NCBI GenBank assembly: GCA_963920705.1
Contig: CAWUCO010000289.1
Location: 186,001 to 250,000 of the forward strand
DNA from: Odiellus spinosus
Taxonomy: Eukaryota; Arthropoda; Arachnida; Opiliones; Phalangiidae
Length of the DNA: 64,000 bases
Reading direction: 5' to 3'
Shown: positions 45,391 to 56,152 of the stretch, piece by piece
Layout of the letters: each line of letters begins with the position of its first letter
Position numbering within the stretch: position 1 is the first letter of the stretch
Made by a program: the position numbers and the translations under genes
Notes under the pieces: model-generated
What the model saw: the letters and a program-made list of their open reading frames with translations, nothing else
Database searches by the model: none
Told to the model about the DNA's origin: nothing

Positions 45391-46199
45391 TACACAATTT
45401 TTAACATTTCACAAGTTTTTCCAAATTTAGCCTCAAAATGTCTTGGATGGGAATGCTGTTTAATTATTTTTCCTATTGACAATACTGATTCGATGCTTCT
45501 CAATTATTGTTATTTGTCATGTATTTTAAATTGGGAAGAGCATTCGTAGGTTTTGAACAAGATCCTCAGAATCTTTACTATAGAAAAGAGAGGTGAAACA
45601 CAAGGCTGCGACGCCACTTTTGTTCGGATCCGCGTTTTTGGACCGAATAAAACTTGGGAAAACAATTGGAGCGCCCGTTTTGTTTGAAAGCGTAAGCTGC
45701 GAAAAGACTAAACACGAAAGGGTCAACTTTGAATAAAAGCTTTACAGAGAGAATCTTTCTGAAATACGAATACGAATTTTTAAACTATTCAGTTTTTTCA
45801 AGGATCTTCTTAATCTTAATTCTTACAAATATGCTTCAAATTATACGTTATTAAAGAGTCTGAAACATAATTTCGAAAGTCAGAGACTAACTAGCTTAGC
45901 CTACCCTTACCTGAAATATTTCAAGAGGTATAGAGGCCGTTGTTGGAGCGACCAGCTAATTCGAGTGATTAATTAAACTAAATTTTCCTAAAATATTACA
46001 AAAGGGAAGGAATAATTAACCTAACTTAACCATAAATATGCACGGAGGTTAAAGTTGAAGAGACGGGTGACTATTTAGTCACCTTCAACTCTATTGCTTC
46101 AAATACCTTATCCCTCTCTCATTATTTAAATCTGTGTTCAACTAGAGTAGCACGTGTGCCTTCAAAAACCCTTCTTCAATAACGAACTACATTAAATAA
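45391..46199. other. Unassigned DNA
   Basis: Only a diverged, inverted piece of the TTAGG-like unit at 45890-46030 is recognised. Confidence 0.4.
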
Positions 46200-46794
46200 C
46201 AAGATGGGATACCAAAATATAACCTCCCCGACCAAGACGTTAAGGTAACATAATCTAACCTAACCCTACCTAATATAAAAGATGAAAAGAAATGTATTGG
46301 AAGAGTAGAAGAAACAGTGTGCATTTGATTCACACTTCTTTATTTCCCATCCACGTTACGAAGTATAAGTATTTTCCCTTAATCTTAAGGATTCAGAAAA
46401 TGCAGAAGAGTGTCCTGCGTTTCCCATAATTATATGCGGCAGGTCGTAAAACTTCTTAATAGACACCAAATGAAATGTCCTGCGTTACCCATAATTATAT
46501 GCGGCATGGCGTTGTTTTCATAATAGACACACCAAATGAACTGTTTATTTTCCAAGTAAATATGTAAAATACAAATTCTTGTAATATAAATTAACACTTG
46601 AGCATAGGCTGTACTGTATGATTATCTTTGATTATCCACTGATTTGATAAAGACGAAGGATTTAGTCTGGGATGGCAAGGAAGACATGGAATTAAATCGA
46701 CGAAGATATGTTAGCAAGTTCCTCTTGGACAAACCAAAAAATACTCTAGACTGAATGTTCCATTTACAACCCATTGTCGGTAGATGATTGTCAA

Positions 46795-46962
46795 TTACTT
46801 CCGGTACAGTTTTCGTCTGAAATTCTTGTTTTGACGTGCTAGTTGACGACCATTACTGATATTTTCATCATACGAGAGATCCCAGTCATTGGAAGAATCC
46901 AAGGATGGAGCTGGTCGAGAGGTTATTTTCCAAACCGGCTGACAAGACGTTAGTTTCCACTC
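46795..46962 (-). pseudogene. Captured gene, exon 2 (left arm)
   Basis: After the acceptor TTTATCATAG the frame reads EWKLTSCQPVWKITSRPAPS then NDWDLSYDENISNGRQLARQ and ends in RRKLYRK and a TAA at 46795-46797. The right arm has the same exon at 55303. No family recognised; basic C-terminus. This copy is the better preserved of the two at its 3' end. Confidence 0.55.
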
Positions 46963-47027
46963 CTATGATAAAAAAAATATCTTAAAGACTGAAAGTAGAC
47001 TAATTTCCATACCGTTAATATTTATAC

Positions 47028-47232
47028 TTGAATAGCTCCTTTTATGCTTAGAATAACGAGGCCGTATGAAGAACTGTCGAGCTTTTACTGACTTTAAGTA
47101 TCTCATATGTCGAGTCCGAAAACCCTCACTGCTTGCATGTGTCAATTCTTCGAAGCCATGCCGTTTCTTTCTGGTGATAAATGAAAGCCGTGTCGCTACT
47201 CTGTTGACTTCAAATGGTGATGACATTCTCAC
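47028..47232 (-). pseudogene. Captured gene, exon 1 (left arm)
   Basis: Starts at the MRMSSPFEVNR region (ATG 47232) and reads TRLSFITRKKRHGFEELTHA and FRTRHMRYLKSVKARQFF. The homologous right-arm exon is 54947-55237. A one-base difference near 47045 shifts its end relative to exon 2. The 65-bp intervening piece 46963-47027 has GT...AG ends in both arms. Confidence 0.5.
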
Positions 47233-48945
47233 TTAAGTCATTATACCTCTCTTTCGTCTGGTCTGTACACGGCTATTTTGATTATGAAAATAATCGGAAA
47301 TTTTTCTTGGTTTTATAGTGTAGAAAACTGAAGCCTATTTTTTTCAACATCAGATGTCCATTTTTTTTCATTTTTTTTTAAACACGGGAAACCTCCTGTA
47401 CATCTGTTCAAGGAGAGTTTTCACGACCATAATTTTTCTTAAGAGGATAAGAAAATCTTGCATACTTTTTAATTACGGTGAATTAAGGTGAATTTAATGG
47501 GAGACTCATGATATAATATAATAGTCAAAATTAAAGGGCTGAAGAGGGCTACCCGAGTAGAAGAACCCAATGAATGTAATTTTAAAAATAGCTTAATATC
47601 TACAGTTTAATATATAAAATTTTTGTTCATCAATTTAGAACCACTTAATAAATCTCGGCTAGGTTTATGTTTTAACCTTTTCGTAACCCATTCAGCCACC
47701 TTTCTCTTGTTTTATTGTTAATAAATGTGCCCTTTAGAAAACAAAAAAAACTCTATTACTTCATATACCATATCAATCTTTCATTATTGACATCTTTGTT
47801 TAACCAAGAGAAGCAGTCGTAAACAATAAACTATACTTTCTCTCTATTAACTCGAATTCAATGGATATTCCTTATCATTCAACTGTTTAAGAATTAATAA
47901 AGCTCGGCTAAGCTTATGATTTCACCCTTTTGTAACCAATTCACGCACCTTACTTGCTATTACTTCACATACTTTATCAATAATTCATTCTGTGTTTAAC
48001 TAGAGATACTCTCGTACCCGAAAGAAGTCTTATCAAATTTTGTCGAAGTACCTTTGTCTGTATTAATTCGAATTCAGTGGACGGTGGGATCTTGGATACC
48101 CTTTAATTAGGTTCTTCAATCCACCCCAAGTTTGCAGCAAGCCTAAGCCTATACTTTTTTGACTAAATTATTCATATGGAAAATAGTTTAGCGCGTGCTG
48201 CCAACTCAAGCTGGTATTAAACGGTCACATTTCTTTCAATTTTTGGACAATTTCTTAAATTTTTTCTAAACTATCTCGAATTTTAAATTGATTTTTCAAC
48301 TGAATTTTTAATTAGATTAAGTTTAACCATTTTGATATTTTTAATTAATATTGCGTTTCATTTCCCTAAACGATATCACACCATAAGGCTCATTTGCATT
48401 CACTCCAAAAAGGTAGTATATAAACCGTTCGAAGGCCTTTATTAATCGAGTGATGTGGCATGTAGTTGGGAGGAAAATCCCCTCACTTCAAAGTCTAAAT
48501 GTTTATCGTAACCCTAGGCACTTGGTTTACCCATTGGAGAGTGGAAGATTGATGTGGACCATATTAGTGAGGGACGCCTCGCTAGTATGGCCCGCTGAGA
48601 TCAGAAACTGGAGGTTGGACCTTGGTGTGGGGATGGTCGGAGGTGATTATAACAGTGGGAGACGTCCCATTACGTATAATCACCTTCAACTGTCCAGCAT
48701 CAAGGTTTGACCGCAAAGTGGACGGTGAAAGGCGGTAATATGCAAGAGGATATCCTGTGTAAGCGGATACCACATGACCATGCTCGTGGAGACAAAAGTC
48801 TAGAGACGTAATCATGCCAGCTTATCGTTCAATTCCGTTTAACGGGAATTACCTCCTTTAAGCGTGGCTGCCACAATGAGTTTCAGGTGTCGTGCAATTA
48901 TATACAACAGGACGTCTCCCATTGTATAATATCGCCTTTCGCCAT

Positions 48946-49155
48946 TGTTGTATTGATTTACTAGACGTTTACTCGTTTTATCATTAGCGTGATTATTTTA
49001 ATGACTTTACATTTACAGGGATTGTTCCTAATTGATTAATTCTTATCTCTGTCAGAGCTAAGGTCACCTCGTATCGGCTAGCCACCTATCGGTAGCTTTC
49101 CTGCGGGTAGTGTACTTTGCCCCTATCAGTGACCCTTGCTCTGACATACACAACA
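48946..49155 (-). repeat. 3' LTR of gypsy element 2
   Basis: 210 bp, TGTTG...CAACA. It differs from 53895-54104 at one base (49019 G against 53968 T). Confidence 0.95.
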
Positions 49156-49450
49156 AGCTTTTTTTTTTTTTTTTTTTTTTTACAATGCAGAAAGAATTAA
49201 TATAATAATATTCAAAATTAAAGTTGATGTCCTTAAAGTTCATGGTACTGGTGAGTATCGATCAGGTTTAGCTAGAAGGCGTCCATACGATGATCTAATC
49301 GGAAACGGTGGTGGGGGTCTTGGTCGGCTCAGTGCCTGTGGCTGTTGAGGATCCAGTGGTCTCGTGCTGTCTTGGGGAAGATGTTCTCGTGGAGAAGTTT
49401 CTCCTTGCATGGACCTGTAACCAGCTCCTTGTTTTCCGAGCTTTGTTTGT

Positions 49451-52400
49451 TCATGTTGTTTCTGACCGTGGTTTAATGGGTGTGGTTCCTCGTGTACCTG
49501 TGACAGTTCTGGCTTGTTGGAGAGAGTGTTGTGGTAGTTCTAGGTACTCTCCGTCTCTGTGTTGATGTGCCGTGGCCTGGATGCCTGGTGGCTTCAGTGT
49601 GGATCCTGCTCCCAGTGTTATGATTCGTGAGGGTCTGCTTTGCGTTTGATGTAGTTGTACGGCGTGCTGTATGTTAACTCTATTTGTTGCGTTGGTGTTT
49701 TTGTCCTGGGTGGTACGTGGTAAGAGATTAAATGGTTCAGATCGAGGTCGTACGTGGGTTCTGGTTCTACGGAAAGTCTTATTGTCTTCATTTAGTAGTA
49801 TGTACGAGTCTGGGGTGTGCGCGTGATTTGAAATTATCGCCGGTCTCCATTTCCGAGTATCAGTCCAATACCAGACTTTGTCTCCTTTTTGAAGCCTAAT
49901 TAGTGGTTTGTTGGGACGGTTGCTGGCTTGGCGAATCATTTGGTGCTGCCGTGTCTTTAATGCCTTTGTGATCTCCCTTGTCGGATAGTTCGGTTTTAAG
50001 GTGTTTGCATGAGTAGTGATTGGAGTACGGAGTTTTCTGCCCATGAGCATTTCCGACGGTGTTAGCAAGTTTCCCAAGGGAGTGGAGCGGTATTCCAGAA
50101 GAACATGATTTAAGTCTTTCCCTTCCGTTTGGGCTTTTGATAAAAGATTCTTGAGCGTCTGCACCATTCTTTCAGCAAGACCATTACTTTGCGGATGGTA
50201 CGGGCTGGCTGTTACGTGGTTTACTCCCCAATTTTGTAGGAAAGTTGAAAACATGTACGACGAGAATGGGGGCCCATTATCGGAAATTAGCCGTTGGGGT
50301 ATTCCATGTCGCGAAAATTGAGCGACCGTGAATTTTATCACCGCCTCGGCATTTGTTGATGACAGTTCTTGCACTTCTATGAATTTGGAGTAATAGTCTA
50401 TCAGCAATATGAAGTTTCTTGAGTTCCATTTAAAAAGGTCCGTTCCTACGGTTTGCCACGGTAAGTGTGGGATCTCCATTGGCCGTAAGGGTGTGTTTAT
50501 ATTGGCGACATCTCGTTGTCGGCATGTAGCGCAGGTTTTTATGTACTTTGTTATATCCGACGTCATTCCCGGCCAATACACATTTAGCCGTGCCTTTGCC
50601 AGACAAGCGGTTATGCCCTGATGTACTCCATGTATCTGCGCCATAGTGTCTATTCGTTGTGAACATGGGATTATTAGCCTCTCCCCTCTATATACTAGTC
50701 CTCCGTGTTCAAATATTTCCTCTTGCAATGGCCAGTAAGTTTGAGTTGTTGGAGATCTGATCGATGATCTGTGCTTTGGCCAACCATTCCGGGAGTATGC
50801 CAGTACGTGTTGGAGATCATGATCCGCTGCTGTGGCTTCCTGTAATTTCATAGTACGGTCCGTCGATAATGTGACCAATGAATAGACGGCTGCTGTCGGA
50901 CCTTCCAAGAAGTCCGTGGACATTGTAACTTCAGTGTTCGGTGCCCGCGACAAGGTGTCCGCGATATATAGTTGACTGCCAGGTACATACACGAGTGTTG
51001 GGTCGTAGCGGGCCAGTCTTAATGTCAGTCGCTGGAGTCGAGGCGATAGTAAGTGAAATGGTTTCTTTATAATGGCCAGCAACGGCTTATGATCCGTTTG
51101 TATGGTTATAGGTCCAGTGGCTATGAAGTACTTGAAGCGCTCACATGCATAATATACTCCTAACAGCTCTTTTTCTATTTGCGCATAGCGTGTTTGAGTG
51201 GGGGAAAAAGTCATGGATGCGTACTCCACAGGTTTCCCCTCCTGCAGTAAAACTGCCCCTATGCCGTGTTGGCTGGCGTCCACTGATATGACGTTTGCTG
51301 CAGTCGGATTGTAGAACGCCAAAACTGGAGCGGTTGATATGGCAAGCTTCAGGTCGTCATATGCTGCTTGAAGGTTTGCATCCCATTGGAATAGTACATT
51401 TTGCTTCATCAGAGATCTTAGGAGAGCTGATCTTTCGGAATAGGCAGGTATAAATCTGGCTAGAAAGTTTATCATGCCTAGGAATCTAAGTAGGGCTGGT
51501 TTGTCTGGTGGCGGTGGGAGCTCAGTGATTGCGCGTACCTTTGCCGGATCTGTCGCTATGCCCTTTGGGGTGATTAGATTTCCCAGATAAATTATGCGTT
51601 GAACTGCCAGCTGCATCTTTTTTGAATTGAATTTGAGTCCAGTTCTTCGCGCTCGCTCCAGAATTTGATAAAGGGTTTCTTTATGGTCGTCATGGGTTTT
51701 CCCGTGTATCAAAAAGTCGTCGGTGGATATATGTTTATTCTGTATTCCTGCAAAGGTTTCATTCATTATCCGTTGACAATATTCAGATGCGGTCGCAATG
51801 CCAAAGGGTAACCGTGTGAATCTGTATTTTCCGAAGGGAGTGGCAAAAGTACAGAGGAATGAGCTTGCGGTTGTTAATTCTATTTGCCAGAAGGCTGACT
51901 GAACGTCCAGGACCGAGAATACCGTAGAACCCGACAGTTCGGCGAATATTTCCTGCGCAGTTGGCATGGGGTAATTTTCCCTTTTAATTGCCTGATTTAA
52001 GTTTCGTGGGTCTAGGCATATCCTCAGTGTTGCATCTGATTTTCGGACTACCACCATTGGATGAACCCAGTCAGTTGGTTCTGTGACGGGTACTATTACC
52101 CCTGTTGCTTGCATTCTCTGGATCTCGGCTTGGACTTGATTTTGTAGTTGAATCGGTATTTTCCTGGCGTTTGATATCGAAGGAATAGCGCCAGTTTTTA
52201 ACTTTATTTCGTAGCGACCTGGTACTTTACCGACGGTGTCAAAGACATCGGAGTAGTGAGTTACCAGTGCCTCGGGTGATAACTGACGTAGTGCTAGTGG
52301 TATTGTTATTGCATCAATTCTGTGACTATTGTGTTCCCCTTGTGTCGATCGGAGAGCCGTGCTTGAAGTTTCCTTTCCTGATGTTGCTACGTATAATGTA

Positions 52401-53785
52401 TTAGGAAGTCGTGATATCAGTCCAAGTTGCAAAGATGCTGATCCACCAATTATTGGTATGTGGCTATTCGTCGTGACGTAAAATGTCAGTAATAGAGTTG
52501 TCTGGGCGGAGGAACATGGCATCTTGATCATTCCTCTAATGCTGACTGTGTGTCCGGAATAAGCCCTTATTGTGTGCGTAGGTGCTTGGATGACTGGTGG
52601 ATTGATGATTTGTCTGTATATGTATTCTGGTATTACATTCACTTGAGAACCAGTGTCAATTTTAAATGCGTATTTTTTATTGCCGAGGGAGAGCGGAGCC
52701 ATCCAGATTCTATCGTCCTGTCCCCTTGAGTTGTCATCAGGTATCGTCGTATAGAGTGTTAGTGAATTAAGGTATAGGTACGTATCGTTGTCCTCCCATG
52801 AATCTGCCCTCTGAGGCATTTCAGTGCAATTTGCTGGTTGGTCATACCCGTCGTCGTGTGGTAAATTGGCTTCTAGGGTATTAACTGAACGGCATGCTTT
52901 GGCCCAGTGATTCAAACCACCGCACGAGCGACAGGTGGAACCCATGGCTGGGCATGGTCTTGACTGATGAGAATTTCCGCATCTGTTACAAGGTTGAGAT
53001 GAGTTCGCATAGCGTGTTTGTGCGTTTGGAGTGTAGAGTGACCTGGTTCTAGGCCGATATGTGTACTGAGAGGTGGTTGCTTGGTAATGCGAGTTACGCG
53101 ATCGGAATCTGTTCGGAAATCCACTCGGTCTTTGGCTTGCGCGCGGGTTTGGTTGTTCGTGACGTGGGCGTTGGTTGAAGTTCCTGGTTAGAGCGTCTAG
53201 CGCGGTAGTTGGAGTTTCTGCCGCCGTGAATGAAGATCTAGTCGGGTGGATTACCTGAGCTTGTGCCACTGACGTCTCTTCGGATTGTGCGATTGTTATT
53301 GCTTCAGGTAGCTGTAGGTCGTTGATTTTGAGCAGCAGACGGCGAACCTCCGGATTGTTGGTGCCTACCGCTATTTGTGTGGCTATTAGAGAGTTTTTTA
53401 GCTCACCCAAGTTACATTCCGTTGCTATTGTTTGTAACTGTGTGAGGAATGAGTCAAATGATTGTTGTGGCGCTTGCTTGCTTGTGATCAGATTATACCG
53501 AGACATCGTGATGCTCCGATATGGTTTGTAGAACGCGTCAAATTGGTCATATATTGTTGCGAGGGTGCGTTCGGGTTCCGGAATTGTGAATGGTAATGTT
53601 TTGTAGATCCGTAAGCCCTCTGTGCCAATGACGTGCTTGAAGACGTTTATTTGATGTGCTGGATCGTCCTTAGTCAATTTGGACGCTGCAGCGTAGAGTT
53701 GAAATCGTTCCTTGTAAGCCTCCCAGGCCTCAGCTGGCTTTGATCCCGGTATGAAGACATCTGGACTCTTGAATGACGTTGTCAT
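49451..53785 (-). CDS. gag-pol polyprotein of gypsy element 2 (1444 aa, intact)
   Basis: Single frame from ATG 53785, 93 bp after the primer site. Gag: residues 1 to about 260, then two cysteine knuckles near 263-298 (CNRCGNSHQSRPCP; CRSCGGLNHWAKAC). Protease: KIDTGSQVNVIP near 376. RT: RICLDPRNLNQ near 587 and the catalytic pair in ISTDDFLIHG near 690. RNase H: VISVDASQHG near 832 and TDHKPLL. Integrase: HHCC finger (HGVHQG...CATCRQ) near 1050-1090 and a D,D,E core (GTDLF, SDNGPPF, GLAERM) near 1115-1202, then a C-terminal DNA-binding tail. Gag and pol in one frame without recoding is common in mag-like elements. No missing catalytic residue was seen, so it could be active. As in element 1, a Thr precedes the RT DD pair. 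Confidence 0.96.
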   Translation of the reverse strand: MTTSFKSPDVFIPGSKPAEAWEAYKERFQLYAAASKLTKDDPAHQINVFKHVIGTEGLRIYKTLPFTIPEPERTLATIYDQFDAFYKPYRSITMSRYNLITSKQAPQQSFDSFLTQLQTIATECNLGELKNSLIATQIAVGTNNPEVRRLLLKINDLQLPEAITIAQSEETSVAQAQVIHPTRSSFTAAETPTTALDALTRNFNQRPRHEQPNPRASQRPSGFPNRFRSRNSHYQATTSQYTYRPRTRSLYTPNAQTRYANSSQPCNRCGNSHQSRPCPAMGSTCRSCGGLNHWAKACRSVNTLEANLPHDDGYDQPANCTEMPQRADSWEDNDTYLYLNSLTLYTTIPDDNSRGQDDRIWMAPLSLGNKKYAFKIDTGSQVNVIPEYIYRQIINPPVIQAPTHTIRAYSGHTVSIRGMIKMPCSSAQTTLLLTFYVTTNSHIPIIGGSASLQLGLISRLPNTLYVATSGKETSSTALRSTQGEHNSHRIDAITIPLALRQLSPEALVTHYSDVFDTVGKVPGRYEIKLKTGAIPSISNARKIPIQLQNQVQAEIQRMQATGVIVPVTEPTDWVHPMVVVRKSDATLRICLDPRNLNQAIKRENYPMPTAQEIFAELSGSTVFSVLDVQSAFWQIELTTASSFLCTFATPFGKYRFTRLPFGIATASEYCQRIMNETFAGIQNKHISTDDFLIHGKTHDDHKETLYQILERARRTGLKFNSKKMQLAVQRIIYLGNLITPKGIATDPAKVRAITELPPPPDKPALLRFLGMINFLARFIPAYSERSALLRSLMKQNVLFQWDANLQAAYDDLKLAISTAPVLAFYNPTAANVISVDASQHGIGAVLLQEGKPVEYASMTFSPTQTRYAQIEKELLGVYYACERFKYFIATGPITIQTDHKPLLAIIKKPFHLLSPRLQRLTLRLARYDPTLVYVPGSQLYIADTLSRAPNTEVTMSTDFLEGPTAAVYSLVTLSTDRTMKLQEATAADHDLQHVLAYSRNGWPKHRSSIRSPTTQTYWPLQEEIFEHGGLVYRGERLIIPCSQRIDTMAQIHGVHQGITACLAKARLNVYWPGMTSDITKYIKTCATCRQRDVANINTPLRPMEIPHLPWQTVGTDLFKWNSRNFILLIDYYSKFIEVQELSSTNAEAVIKFTVAQFSRHGIPQRLISDNGPPFSSYMFSTFLQNWGVNHVTASPYHPQSNGLAERMVQTLKNLLSKAQTEGKDLNHVLLEYRSTPLGNLLTPSEMLMGRKLRTPITTHANTLKPNYPTREITKALKTRQHQMIRQASNRPNKPLIRLQKGDKVWYWTDTRKWRPAIISNHAHTPDSYILLNEDNKTFRRTRTHVRPRSEPFNLLPRTTQDKNTNATNRVNIQHAVQLHQTQSRPSRIITLGAGSTLKPPGIQATAHQHRDGEYLELPQHSLQQARTVTGTRGTTPIKPRSETT

Positions 53786-53877
53786 TTTGCGGTGTTATTT
53801 TTTTTTTTTTTTTCTTCTATTATTTCACTAATTTTATTAAACCGCGACTAGGTTAAAAATGCATTCGCGTTCTGTTA

Positions 53878-53894
53878 TCCCGCTTCTGTCACCA
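53878..53894 (-). other. Primer binding site of gypsy element 2
   Basis: On the minus strand TGGTGACAGAAGCGGGA directly abuts the 5' LTR. TGG matches a tRNA CCA end; the tRNA was not identified. Confidence 0.75.
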
Positions 53895-54104
53895 TGTTGT
53901 ATTGATTTACTAGACGTTTACTCGTTTTATCATTAGCGTGATTATTTTAATGACTTTACATTTACAGTGATTGTTCCTAATTGATTAATTCTTATCTCTG
54001 TCAGAGCTAAGGTCACCTCGTATCGGCTAGCCACCTATCGGTAGCTTTCCTGCGGGTAGTGTACTTTGCCCCTATCAGTGACCCTTGCTCTGACATACAC
54101 AACA
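53895..54104 (-). repeat. 5' LTR of gypsy element 2
   Basis: 210 bp; see the 3' LTR at 48946. On the minus strand this is the upstream LTR and drives the element. Confidence 0.95.
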
Positions 54105-54946
54105 GCCATCAACTTCAGGGTCAAACCTCGATGCTAGACAGTTGAAGGCGTCCAACCTCCAGTGTCCGATCTCAGCTGGCCATATTAGCGAGGCGTCCCT
54201 CACATCAGCTCTCCAAACATTCACCTACGATTAGCTTTGCATACCAAGTGCCTAGATCAAGAATCGGCAAGAAGGGAGGGGGCTTTCCTCCCAACTTCAT
54301 GGCCACATCGCTCGATTTATAAAGGATTTCGAACGGTTTATATACTACCTTTTTGGAGTGAATGCAAATGAGCCTTATGGTGTGATTTAATGAAATGAGT
54401 CCGGGTGCTTCTCTTGATTGATAAGGTATATGAAGTACTAAAGAGAAAGGTGGCTGAATGGGTTACGAAAAGGTTAAAACATAAACCTAGCCAAACTTTT
54501 TTAAGTGGTTCTAAATTGATGAACAAAAATTTAATTTATTAAACAGTAGATAAGCTATTTTTAATGGTATTTTTTATCGATAACTGAAAATTACATTCAC
54601 TGGGTTCTTCTACTCGGGTAGCCCTCTTCAGCCCTTTAATTTTGACTATTTTATTATATCATGAGTATCCCATTAAATTGACCTTAAATGAAGGTGCGTT
54701 TACACGGGCATCCAAAATAGAAACGACATAAGATCTGAAGCTGAGGCTGAATGATACAAAATGTTAAAAATTATTGTCGGGAAAACTCTCCTTGAACAGA
54801 AGTACAGTAGGTTTCCCGTGTTTAAAAAACAACAATTTTGAATAAAAAGTGGATATCTGATGTTTAAAAAAATAGGCTTCGGTTTCTCCGCTATAAAACC
54901 AAGAAACATTTCCGATAATTTTCATAAGCAAAAGTAGCCGTGAACA

Positions 54947-55237
54947 GTGAACTTCGTTAGCAGACCCAGAGAGGAGATGAAACCAGATCAGACGAAAGAA
55001 CGCTATAAAAACTTTAGTGAGATAATCAACCAGCGCAGAATGTCATCACCATTTGAAGTCAACAGAGCAAGGACACGGCTTTCATTTATCACAAGAAAGA
55101 GACGACCTGGCTACGAAGAATTGACACATGGAAGCAGTGAGTGTTTTCGGACTCGACTTATGAGAAACCTACAGTCAGTAAAAGTTCGACAGTTCTTCAT
55201 AAAGCTTCGTTATTTTAACATAAAAGGAGCTATTCAA
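54947..55237 (+). pseudogene. Captured gene, exon 1 (right arm)
   Basis: Reads KPDQTKERYKNFSEIINQRR, MSSPFEVNRARTRLSFITRK and FRTRLMRNLQSVKVRQFF. A GTATAA donor at 55238 and the acceptor TTTTTTATCATAG at 55302 would remove 65 bp and join it in frame to exon 2. Strongly basic, no known domain. It is conserved with 47028-47232 at the protein level. Confidence 0.55.
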
Positions 55238-55302
55238 GTATAAATATTAACGGTACGGAAATTAGTCTACATTCAGTCTTTAAGATATTTTTTTTATCAT
55301 AG

Positions 55303-55488
55303 GAGTGGAAACTAACGTCTTGTCAGCCGGTTTGGAAAATAACCTCTCGACCAGCTCCATCCTTGGATTCTTCCCATGACTGGGATCTCTCGTATGAAGA
55401 TAATATCATTAATGGTCGTCAAACAAGAACTTCAGACGAAAACTGTACCGAAAGTAATTGCCAATCAACTACCGACAATGGGTTGTGA
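55303..55488 (+). pseudogene. Captured gene, exon 2 (right arm)
   Basis: Reads EWKLTSCQPVWKITSRPAPS and HDWDLSYEDNIINGRQ, then leaves the left-arm protein after a deletion and stops at TGA 55486-55488. The retained acceptor and homologous frame in both arms show that a piece of a spliced gene lies within the repeat. Confidence 0.55.
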
Positions 55489-56003
55489 ATGGAACATTCA
55501 GACTATAATATTTTCTGGTTTTTCCAAGAGGAACTTGCTACCATATCTTCGACGTTTTAATTCCTTGTCTTCCTTGCCATCCCAGACTAAATCCTTCGTC
55601 TTTATCAAAGATAATCACACAGTACAGCCTATGCTCAAGTGTTAATTTATATTACAAGAATTTGTATTTTACATATTTACTTTGAAGATAAAAAGTTCAT
55701 TTGGTGTGTCTATTAAGAAATCTACGCCATACCGCATATAATTATAATTAACGCAGGACATATCATTTGGTGTGTCTATTAAAAAGTCTACGACCTGCCG
55801 CATATAATTGTGGGTAATGCAGCACACTCTTTTGCATTTTCTGAATCCTTGAGGATAAAGGAAAATAATTATACTCCGTAACGTGGATGGGAAATAAAGA
55901 AGTATGAATCAAATGCACGCTCATTCTTCTACTCTTCCAATACCCTACATTACTTTTCATCTTTTAGGTAGGGTTAGGTTAGATTATGTTACTTTAACTT
56001 GTG

Positions 56004-56152
56004 TTGATATAAGGCAAGTTTAAGCTATCAGTCGTGCACAGAAAATGTTTTATGGAAATGTGGGATTAAAACGCTCGGTTTTAAAAGGATTCGATGCAAA
56101 TAATAGTACGGTAAACGACTTCCTTTCGGGCAAGGATAAATGTAAGTCACAA
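56004..56152. other. Short spacer between two inverted-repeat elements
   Basis: Nothing recognised. Confidence 0.4.

Larger units (their letters stand above)
48941..54109 (-). mobile_element. Ty3/gypsy retrotransposon 2, complete, apparently intact
   Basis: Minus-strand element with 210-bp LTRs differing at one site, the 5-bp target duplication GCCAT (48941-48945, 54105-54109), a primer site directly inside the 5' LTR, an A-rich tract at 49157-49185 next to the 3' LTR and one uninterrupted gag-pol. It entered the centre of the giant inverted repeat, so it is younger than that repeat. It has no envelope gene. Confidence 0.97.
46200..56003. mobile_element. Giant inverted-repeat element split by gypsy element 2
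   Basis: Left arm 46240-48715 and right arm 54110-56000 are reverse complements over most of their length. Examples: CCTAACCCTACCTAATATAA on the left against AGGTAGGGTTAGGTTAGATT on the right; AGGGCTGAAGAGGGCTACCC against its complement at 54630; GGTAGTATATAAACCGTTCG against 54335. The left arm is longer because it keeps about 600 bp (47700-48360) missing on the right. Each arm carries the same two-exon gene fragment. The pre-insertion centre was about 230 bp. Confidence 0.85.
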
